From the NCBI GenBank assembly GCA_015232795.1, contig JADFYX010000125.1, positions 1-7,102 on the forward strand: a DNA stretch of 7,102 nucleotides, written 5' to 3'. Each line of letters starts with the position of its first letter. Position 1 is the first letter of the stretch. The translations under genes were made by a program, and so were the position numbers. This stretch comes from Magnetococcales bacterium. GTDB lineage: Bacteria > Pseudomonadota > Magnetococcia > Magnetococcales > JADFYX01. The notes beneath the pieces were generated by a model, which ran no database searches, was not told the origin of the DNA, and saw only the letters and a list, made by a program, of their open reading frames with translations. Shown piece by piece: positions 1 to 5,973 of the stretch.

Positions 1-3000
1 CTCAAGCTGTTAACGGAAATTTTGACCAAGGATGGTCACAGAGTACGTCCTGCCAGCAGTGGTGAACTGGCCATGCGTAGTGTGGCTGCCAAACTGCCGG
101 AATTAATTTTGCTGGATGTTCGCCTTCCGGGCATTGATGGCTTTGAGGTTTGCAGACAACTAAAATCTCAGGAACTCACCCGCAAAGTCCCCGTCATCTT
201 CTTCACCGACCTTGGTGATACAATGAGCAAGGTCAAGGGCTTCGAGCTGGGCGGTTTGGATTTTATAAGCAAGCCCTATCAGGCCCAGGAAGTCTTGGCA
301 CGGGTACGTAGCCACCTCAACTTGTACAAAACCGAAATGGCACTGGAGGCCTCTCAGGAACATCTTGAGGAACGAGTAAGAGAGCGTACTGAAGAGTTAA
401 CCCAGGCCAATGAGTTATTGCGAGAAAGCGAACTTAAGTTTCGCTCGGTAACCAATTCTGCCATTGATGCCATCATCTCTGCCGATAGTGAGGGTAAAAT
501 TGTCTCCTGGAACCAGGGAGCTACACTAATCTTTGGCTATAAGGAAGATGAAATCCTCGGACATTCTCTTACTCTGTTGATTCCTGATAGATACCGGAAA
601 GCACATAGCAAAGCGTTGCAACGGATAAATGAAACTGGAAAAACCAGACTTTCTGGTCAAGTAGTAGAACTGTCTGCTATTAACAAAAACGGTACTGAGT
701 TTCCAGTGGAAATATCTCTCTCCTCATGGACAATCAAAGATAGAAGGTATTTTTCTTCGGTGATTCGGAACAATACCGAGCGCAAACTGCGGGAAGAAAG
801 TTTGCGGTTGCGCGACAAGATTCTCCTCAACATGGGTGAGGGGGTAGTCCTGGTCAAAGCCCGCGATGCCTCCATCGTTTATGTCAATCCGAAAATTGAA
901 AAAATGTTTGGTTACAATCCTGGTGAGTTGCTGGGAAAGAATATCAGCTCGGTTAATACCCCCACTGACAAGAGTCCCGAGGATACAGCACAATCTATTA
1001 TAAATGCGCTGCACAACAATGGAACCTGGAACGGTTCCATCCAGAATCTGCGCAAGGATGGAACCTATTTTTGGAGCAAAGCTACCATATCGGCATTTGA
1101 ACACCAGAAACATGGAAAGGTATGGTTATCAATGCACGAAGATATCACAGAACGAAAACAGATGGATGATGCCCTAAAGGAGAGTGAGGAGAAAATACGC
1201 TCCATGCTATTATCAACTGGCGAAGCGGTCTTTGGTCTTGACACAAACGGCGACTGTACGTTCTGCAACCCTGCATGCCTGAACATTCTGGGTTACCACG
1301 ACACCTCCGAATTGCTTGGTAATAACATGCACCAACTCATCCATCACTCTCATAATGATGGCACAGAACTAACTGTTCAAGAATGCAGAATATCCAAAGC
1401 TTTTAGGAAAGGTGAAGGTACGCACGTTGACGATGAAGTTTTATGGCGAAAAGATGGAACAAGCTTCGATGCTGAATACCGTTCCCACCCAATATTTCGT
1501 GAAAAAGAGATTGTTGGGGCTGTGGTTTCTTTCACCGACATTTCCGAACGCAAAAAATCAGAACAGCAAACCCAACGCTTTCTCCAGACTCAAATTGTAA
1601 TCAACACCCTTTTGCAATCGGCAACTGAATCTCACTCGCTGGACAAACAGCTTGAAACTGCTCTTAACCTTATCCTGTCAGAGGGATGGATTGCCTCCTT
1701 GAATAAGGGAGCAATTTTCCTATATGACAAGGATAGTGAAGAGCTGGTAATGAAAACCCATAAAGGCATGTCCGACCAACTCCAAAACAGTTGCGCTAGA
1801 ATAACTTCCGGTCAATGTTTGTGTGGTCTGGTTCTTGAGACTAGGAACCTCATATTTGCGGATTCTATTGATGATCGCTATACATTTCGGGATGCAGAAT
1901 CAAAATCCCATGGTAACTATTGTGTTCCTATCCATTCCGGTGACCAGTTCCTTGGTGTCCTCAATGTCTATCTGCCGAAAGGACACATAAGAAGAGAAGA
2001 GGAAGAAGAGTTCCTGAACACCATTGCCAACACTTTGTCGGGAATTATCGAACGCCGACGACTGGACGAGGAACTGCAACAAGCAAAAACTCTGGCAGAG
2101 CAGGCAAATATTGCGAAAAGCGCATTTTTGGCCACTATGAGCCATGAAATAAGAACCCCCATGAATGCCATTCTCGGTATGGGGGAAATGCTAGCAGAGA
2201 GCAATCTTAACGATGATCAGCGACACTACGTCAAGATAACAAACAATGCGGGTGAAGGGCTTATGTCCCTGATCAACGATGTTCTAGATCTGTCAAAAAT
2301 TGAAGCCGACCAGTTGGAACTTGAAACCATTGTCTTCGAGCCAGATAAGTTGGCCAATAACTCTGTGGAAATTCTCAAATCAAAAGCCTTAAATCAAGGT
2401 ATCGGCATAGAAACTGCTTTTGATAGTGCCCTGCCGTATCAGGTAGTCGGCGACCCCCAAAGGCTTCAGCAAATACTGCTCAACCTTCTCTCCAATGCGA
2501 TAAAGTTTACCGAAAGAGGCAATATTACCCTCTCAGTAATCAAAACTGGAGATAATTCAATCCGTTTCTCGGTAGCCGATACAGGAATAGGTATTCAAGC
2601 AGACAGGTTGGAGGCCATTTTTGATCCTTTCAAACAGGTCGACTCATCCACCACACGCCGTTTCGGTGGGACTGGATTGGGACTATCAATTTGTCAAAAA
2701 TTGGTGGAAAAGATGGAGGGCAAAATCTGGGTTGAGAGCCAACTTGGTCAGGGGAGCACTTTTCACGCCGAAATACCTTTGCAGGAGATCCGGCGCGCTA
2801 AAGTAATCCAGTCATCAGAAGGTTCTCAAACCCAATCTTTGCCTGAGGTTGCCCGTGCTGGATTATCAATTTTATTGGCGGAGGATACGGAAGAAAATTA
2901 TTTGGTAATTGAGGCATTCCTGAAGGATACCCCCCATCAACTGACAATTGTGGAAGATGGTCTCCAAGCACTCGAAAAATTTAAAGCGGTGAATTTCGAT

Positions 3001-3234
3001 ATTGTTCTGATGGACGTTCACATGCCAGTAATGGATGGTTACGAGGCAACCAGAGAGATTCGAGCCTGGGAGGGAAAGAATAATCTTACACCTACCCCAG
3101 TGCTTGCCCTAACTGCTAATGCCATGAAGGATGACATTGCAAAAACTCAAAAGGCCGGGTGTAACCTCCATTTATCCAAGCCCATACGCAAAAAACGCTT
3201 ACTTGAGGCTCTTGGTATCTTTATGCCATCCTAA
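1..3234 (+). CDS. Hybrid sensor histidine kinase, REC-PAS-PAS-PAS-GAF-HisKA-HATPase-REC (5' end outside window)
   Basis: This is a cytoplasmic multi-sensor phosphorelay kinase. The frame is open to base 1, and the first receiver lacks its N-terminal strand and acidic pocket, so the true start lies upstream; the TTG at 22 is inside the domain. Counting residues from base 1, the first receiver has phospho-acceptor D39, T69 and K91. A coiled coil follows at about 110-145. Three PAS/PAC modules lie at about 146-262, 272-385 and 398-518, each ending in an (E/D)-x-(T/S)ERK-type linker. A GAF domain spans about 542-685 and carries an unusual Cys/His set. HisKA has phospho-acceptor H715 in an SHEIRTP H-box. 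The ATPase domain has N832, the DTGIG box at D860 and GGTGLGLS from G889. The C-terminal receiver has E961/D962, D1005 and K1060. There is no transmembrane segment in the visible part and no HPt domain, so a separate HPt protein is probably needed. The ligand and target are unknown. The stop lies 4 bases before the exporter gene. Confidence 0.96.
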   Translation, partial: LKLLTEILTKDGHRVRPASSGELAMRSVAAKLPELILLDVRLPGIDGFEVCRQLKSQELTRKVPVIFFTDLGDTMSKVKGFELGGLDFISKPYQAQEVLARVRSHLNLYKTEMALEASQEHLEERVRERTEELTQANELLRESELKFRSVTNSAIDAIISADSEGKIVSWNQGATLIFGYKEDEILGHSLTLLIPDRYRKAHSKALQRINETGKTRLSGQVVELSAINKNGTEFPVEISLSSWTIKDRRYFSSVIRNNTERKLREESLRLRDKILLNMGEGVVLVKARDASIVYVNPKIEKMFGYNPGELLGKNISSVNTPTDKSPEDTAQSIINALHNNGTWNGSIQNLRKDGTYFWSKATISAFEHQKHGKVWLSMHEDITERKQMDDALKESEEKIRSMLLSTGEAVFGLDTNGDCTFCNPACLNILGYHDTSELLGNNMHQLIHHSHNDGTELTVQECRISKAFRKGEGTHVDDEVLWRKDGTSFDAEYRSHPIFREKEIVGAVVSFTDISERKKSEQQTQRFLQTQIVINTLLQSATESHSLDKQLETALNLILSEGWIASLNKGAIFLYDKDSEELVMKTHKGMSDQLQNSCARITSGQCLCGLVLETRNLIFADSIDDRYTFRDAESKSHGNYCVPIHSGDQFLGVLNVYLPKGHIRREEEEEFLNTIANTLSGIIERRRLDEELQQAKTLAEQANIAKSAFLATMSHEIRTPMNAILGMGEMLAESNLNDDQRHYVKITNNAGEGLMSLINDVLDLSKIEADQLELETIVFEPDKLANNSVEILKSKALNQGIGIETAFDSALPYQVVGDPQRLQQILLNLLSNAIKFTERGNITLSVIKTGDNSIRFSVADTGIGIQADRLEAIFDPFKQVDSSTTRRFGGTGLGLSICQKLVEKMEGKIWVESQLGQGSTFHAEIPLQEIRRAKVIQSSEGSQTQSLPEVARAGLSILLAEDTEENYLVIEAFLKDTPHQLTIVEDGLQALEKFKAVNFDIVLMDVHMPVMDGYEATREIRAWEGKNNLTPTPVLALTANAMKDDIAKTQKAGCNLHLSKPIRKKRLLEALGIFMPS

Positions 3235-3238
3235 CATA

Positions 3239-4540
3239 ATGAATTTAAAATTTTTTGCCCCAACTAAGCATAAAGAAAAGACAATTCCAAAACTTTCCCA
3301 AATAGAGTTTGTGGTACTCATGGCGATGATGATTTCACTGGTTGCCATGTCCATAGACTCCATGTTGCCAGCTTTAGAGCAGATAGGTAACGACTTGGGC
3401 AGCACCCATCCTAACGATAACCAGCTTGTAATAGCGGCTCTATTTTTTGGCTTTGCTGTGGGCCAACTTTTTTTTGGACCTCTTTCCGATAGCACAGGTC
3501 GTAAACCAGCAATTGTAATTGGCTTGATACTTTTTTCAATAGGTTGCATACAGTCATATTTAGCCCAAGATTTTAACTCCATGTTGATTGGTCGTTTTGT
3601 GCAAGGGTTAGGGGTAGCAAGCCCCCGCACAGTATCGTCGGCCCTCATAAGAGACCTCTATTCGGGAGCAAACATGGCCCGGATGATGTCTCTTATAATG
3701 TCAGTTTTTGTTTTGGTTCCTGTTATAGCACCAGCAGTTGGTCAGGGAATAATTGCCATCAGCAACTGGCGCATGATCTTTGCAATATTACTGCTAATGG
3801 CCTTGGTTGTGTTGGTCTGGTTTAAACAGAGGCAACCAGAAACCTTAGCTAAAAACAGACAACACCCTTTTTCTACCAAAAGAATTGCAGTGGTATTTAA
3901 AGTGACCTGCCTCAATAGAATTACCATTGGATATACAGTTATTTCCGGGTTGGTTTTTGGTGCTTTTAGCGGCTATCTAATATCATCTCAACAGATACTG
4001 CAAATCCAGTATAAGCTTGGAGATCAGTTTCCCATCTATTTTGGGGGCTTAGCATTATGTATTGGGGCTGCAACCCTTACCAATTCCAGGCTGGTTATGA
4101 GATTTGGTATGTATCATCTCACAACGATAGCCCTATACACTAAAACGCTTATCTCCATTGGCTTTCTTATTTACATGTACACAAGCAGTGGAAGTTTGTC
4201 CTTTGTAGGATTAATGATATGGGGTGGAACCTCATTTTTTTGTGTGGGTATTTTATTTGGGAACACCAACTCTTTGGCAATGGAACCCATGGGCCATCAA
4301 GCAGGAGTAGCTGCCAGTGTTGTTGGTGCTATTTCATCTTTTTTAGCTATAATACTAGGAACAACAATAGGTCAGCTTTACAATGGAGATGTCATACCAT
4401 TAATTAGCGGCTTTGCTATACTTGGAACACTCTCAATAGTGATCGCCCACTGGAGTGAAAAAGGGCGTATTAACCAAGATTTAGCATTTATCGCTACGCA
4501 CCGCCAACTGCCAAATCTAAGAATTAGGGATAAAAAATGA
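3239..4540 (+). CDS. MFS multidrug-type exporter, Bcr/CflA (DHA1) family
   Basis: This is an inner-membrane proton-coupled exporter of 433 residues with about 12 hydrophobic segments, the usual size for the Bcr/CflA family (bicyclomycin, chloramphenicol and related drug exporters). The first membrane helix holds the family's D-x-x-LPA pattern (D40, P44). Motif A between helices 2 and 3 is complete (G80, D84, G87, R88, K89). Helix 4 has R119 with QG following, then R138-D139, and the antiporter-like proline/glycine region is at P161, P165 and G168. The ATG at 3239 was chosen because it falls 4 bases after the kinase stop and gives the normal N-terminus. An in-frame ATG at 3131 would add 36 residues overlapping the kinase receiver. 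No good Shine-Dalgarno sequence precedes 3239, so translation may be coupled to the kinase gene. The stop overlaps the VOC gene start. The sequence is clearly AT-richer than the kinase gene. The substrate cannot be told from sequence. Confidence 0.92.
   Translation: MNLKFFAPTKHKEKTIPKLSQIEFVVLMAMMISLVAMSIDSMLPALEQIGNDLGSTHPNDNQLVIAALFFGFAVGQLFFGPLSDSTGRKPAIVIGLILFSIGCIQSYLAQDFNSMLIGRFVQGLGVASPRTVSSALIRDLYSGANMARMMSLIMSVFVLVPVIAPAVGQGIIAISNWRMIFAILLLMALVVLVWFKQRQPETLAKNRQHPFSTKRIAVVFKVTCLNRITIGYTVISGLVFGAFSGYLISSQQILQIQYKLGDQFPIYFGGLALCIGAATLTNSRLVMRFGMYHLTTIALYTKTLISIGFLIYMYTSSGSLSFVGLMIWGGTSFFCVGILFGNTNSLAMEPMGHQAGVAASVVGAISSFLAIILGTTIGQLYNGDVIPLISGFAILGTLSIVIAHWSEKGRINQDLAFIATHRQLPNLRIRDKK
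4526..4530 (+). promoter_or_regulatory. Ribosome binding site of the VOC gene
   Basis: AGGGA lies 6 bases before the ATG at 4537, inside the 3' end of the exporter gene. It supports the start that overlaps the exporter stop by four bases (ATGA). Confidence 0.6.
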
Positions 4541-4893
4541 ATATACACGAACAAATTAATTATGTTGAAATTCCTGCTAAAAATATTGCAGCAAGCAAAA
4601 CTTTTTTCACAAAAGTCTTTGGCTTTGCATTTGAAGATTATGGAGCAGAATACACCGCTTTTACTGGTGCAGGTATAAAGGGTGGTTTTTATAAGGCAGA
4701 TGTATCAGCATCAACCAACAATGGCAGTGTGCTGCTTGTCTTTTATAGCAATAATTTACTAGAGACTAAAGCAAAAATTGAGGATGCTGGCGGTTCAATT
4801 ATTAAACCTCTTTTTGCCTTTCCTGGTGGTCGCCGTTTTCATTTTAGTGACCCTAACGAAAATGAATATGCTGTCTGGTCAGATATAGATTGA
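4537..4893 (+). CDS. VOC (glyoxalase/bleomycin-resistance fold) family protein
   Basis: This small soluble protein of 118 residues has one vicinal-oxygen-chelate module (two beta-alpha-beta-beta-beta repeats), the usual size of single-domain VOC proteins that work as dimers. Visible family features are the opening strand with YVEIPA (residues 9-14), the FF-TKVFGF helix end (23-30), a glycine-rich strand containing KGGFY, and the closing DPNENEYAVWS strand (105-115). The closing strand carries E110 at the usual last metal-ligand position. The first metal-ligand position, His in glyoxalase I, appears to be Y9 or N8, so it is probably not a classical methylglyoxal-converting glyoxalase I and its metal dependence is uncertain. 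Related proteins are often annotated as lactoylglutathione-lyase-like, with reactions unknown. The gene overlaps the exporter by 4 bases and is followed 13 bases later by the amidotransferase-fold gene. A role in binding or modifying a toxic small molecule together with the exporter is inference. Confidence 0.88.
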   Translation: MNIHEQINYVEIPAKNIAASKTFFTKVFGFAFEDYGAEYTAFTGAGIKGGFYKADVSASTNNGSVLLVFYSNNLLETKAKIEDAGGSIIKPLFAFPGGRRFHFSDPNENEYAVWSDID

Positions 4894-4906
4894 AAAAATT
4901 GCTTAA

Positions 4907-5641
4907 ATGAAAATCGCTTTTCTTCATGCTGGTTTTCCACCAGAATCGATTAGTCCCAAACATGGTGATTATCTATCCATGTTTAAAAAATCTTTCCTTG
5001 GGTGTGATACACCCATAGAGTTAGTAGATTTTCAGGTGCAAAAGGGTGAACTGCCAAATTTAGAAGATTGTTTTGATGGCTATATCTGTTGTGGATCGGC
5101 AAATTCAGTTTATGATGCAGAACCTTGGATTCCCCCACTGCTAAATTTTGTAAAAAAATTAAGTAAAAAAGATGGCCCAATGGTGGGGATCTGTTTTGGT
5201 CATCAACTTATAGCCAAAGCCTTGGGTGGACGGGTAGAAAAAGCAAAAACTGGCTGGGGGCTGGGTAACAAACCGGGAAAAGTACTACATGATGTTGCGT
5301 GGATGACTCCCCCGTTGCAGAGAGTCAATCTGCTCTATAGTCATCAGGATCAAGTTGTACAACTGCCCAAAAATAGCTTGCTATTAATCAGTACCGACCA
5401 CTGCCCCAATGCTGCTTTTATAATAGCGAACCGCTTTTTGGCAATCCAAGGCCATCCAGAGTTTGAACCGCCCTATCTAGATGCTTTAATGGAAAGTCGT
5501 CGTCATAAAATTGGAGCAGAATTAGTGGATCAGGCTAAAGATAGTCTGACACTAGAGCTTAACAATAATGAGGTGGTAAGGTGGATTGCCAATTTTTTAC
5601 TATCTGCTATTCGTAAGTGCAAAGATAGGCGGTATCAATAG
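4907..5641 (+). CDS. Stand-alone class I glutamine amidotransferase-fold protein (possible gamma-glutamyl peptidase)
   Basis: This cytoplasmic protein of 244 residues has a single class I glutamine amidotransferase (triad) domain related to the GuaA glutaminase domain. The nucleophile is C96 in the GICFGHQ elbow, and the other triad members are H183 and E185 in GHPEF. The GSANSVYDAEPWI segment (about 64-76) forms the oxyanion/substrate side of the site. No synthetase domain is fused, and no ammonia-accepting partner enzyme is encoded nearby. The layout (GS-x-x-x-V-x-D-x-x-PWI, then GICFGHQ, then a late SHQDQV segment) resembles, from memory, the plant gamma-glutamyl peptidases of glutathione-conjugate metabolism as well as the many unassigned GMP-synthase-like amidotransferases. 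The exact activity is therefore open. The ATG at 4907 gives the natural hydrophobic first strand (MKIAFLHAG). No Shine-Dalgarno sequence is visible in the 13 bases after the VOC gene, so coupling is likely. The last 35 bases overlap ppnP on the other strand. Confidence 0.9.
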   Translation: MKIAFLHAGFPPESISPKHGDYLSMFKKSFLGCDTPIELVDFQVQKGELPNLEDCFDGYICCGSANSVYDAEPWIPPLLNFVKKLSKKDGPMVGICFGHQLIAKALGGRVEKAKTGWGLGNKPGKVLHDVAWMTPPLQRVNLLYSHQDQVVQLPKNSLLLISTDHCPNAAFIIANRFLAIQGHPEFEPPYLDALMESRRHKIGAELVDQAKDSLTLELNNNEVVRWIANFLLSAIRKCKDRRYQ

Positions 5642-5888
5642 CAACTTTTAGCTGAAATTTCTCATTGGCTGCTACTTGAAAAGATTGCTTTTGTGTAAAA
5701 GTCTGCCAACTATTAGCATCGGGTAGTTTAACCGTTAAAGCACCGCTTACAACTGTCATTGTCTCTTTTTGAGATGTGCCGAACTCGTACTCTCCTGGTG
5801 CCATTACCCCCACGGTTGCCGGTAGGGTCGCAGTTTGAAAACCTATTGATTTAACCGTACCGTTAAAATATTCATTTACCTCTAGCAT
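5607..5888 (-). CDS. ppnP: Pyrimidine/purine nucleoside phosphorylase PpnP (YaiE/DUF1255)
   Basis: This small cytoplasmic enzyme of 93 residues (the E. coli protein has 94) belongs to the cupin-like PpnP family. The family splits a broad range of purine and pyrimidine nucleosides with phosphate into free base and ribose-1-phosphate, for nucleoside salvage. The whole length is recognisable: NEYFNGTVKSIGF at the N-terminus (residues 5-17), the VGVMAPGEYEF strand pair (26-36), ETMTVVSGAL (42-51) with the family's E-x-MTV-x-SG signature, a conserved LPDA turn with a W a few residues later, and the closing YLCTYE. The start is ATG at 5888-5886, backed by a strong ribosome binding site. The gene lies 85 bases downstream of the adenylate cyclase on the same strand and probably has its own promoter in that gap, though co-transcription is possible. 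Its 3' end runs 35 bases into the convergent amidotransferase-fold gene. Confidence 0.95.
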   Translation of the reverse strand: MLEVNEYFNGTVKSIGFQTATLPATVGVMAPGEYEFGTSQKETMTVVSGALTVKLPDANSWQTFTQKQSFQVAANEKFQLKVAIDTAYLCTYE

Positions 5889-5896
5889 AGCTATTC

Positions 5897-5903
5897 TTCT
5901 CCT
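5897..5903 (-). promoter_or_regulatory. ppnP: Strong ribosome binding site of ppnP
   Basis: On the minus strand AGGAGAA lies 8 bases before the ppnP ATG. It is the best Shine-Dalgarno match in the window and fixes the start of the gene. Confidence 0.8.
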
Positions 5904-5973
5904 AAAAACTTGTTAACAACTTACTAAAATATATTTATTTTTTTAATAGGCTCTTGAATTCTAAGTTAAAAGA
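5904..5973 (-). promoter_or_regulatory. AT-rich gap before ppnP: likely promoter region with a 10-base palindrome
   Basis: This is the only real intergenic stretch in the window. Read on the minus strand it contains a TATATT hexamer (plus positions 5933-5928) that could be a -10 box. No good -35 box stands at the right distance: the best candidates resemble TTCAAG and are poor. Between this and the ribosome binding site is the perfect palindrome TTGTTAACAA (5910-5919), extendable to 16 bases with a single mismatched pair, a possible operator. No GC-rich hairpin with a T-run follows the cyclase stop, so no intrinsic terminator separates the two genes. The promoter call is inference from position and composition. 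Confidence 0.3.

Noticed and set aside
22..24. TTG as the start of the sensor kinase
   Set aside because: The frame is open to base 1 and the residues before it (LKLLTEI) are typical of the first receiver helix, so the start must be further upstream.
724..1113. 129-residue open frame on the minus strand inside the kinase gene
   Set aside because: It lies opposite well-conserved PAS coding sequence and its translation shows no recognisable domain.
3131..3238. Upstream in-frame ATG that would extend the exporter by 36 residues
   Set aside because: It lies entirely inside the kinase receiver in another frame, adds a polar stretch absent from the transporter family, and the ATG at 3239 gives a normal N-terminus.
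3468..3475. Run of eight T in the exporter gene (also seven T at 4235-4241) as a phase-variation switch
   Set aside because: The frame is intact through both runs, they encode ordinary Phe-rich membrane helices in AT-rich DNA, and the lengths are modest.
3199..3648. 149-residue open frame on the minus strand, antisense to the exporter start
   Set aside because: It is fully covered by the kinase end and exporter gene, matches no known family, and is explained as a shadow frame.
5642..5700. Possible TAGC...GCTA hairpin after the amidotransferase stop
   Set aside because: The stem is only about 4-5 pairs with a long loop and no T-run, too weak for an intrinsic terminator, and it sits inside ppnP.
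5925..5945. AT-only palindrome followed by a T-run as a plus-strand terminator
   Set aside because: The stem has no G/C pairs and lies nearly 300 bases beyond the plus-strand genes, beyond ppnP, so it is more likely promoter-type AT-rich DNA.
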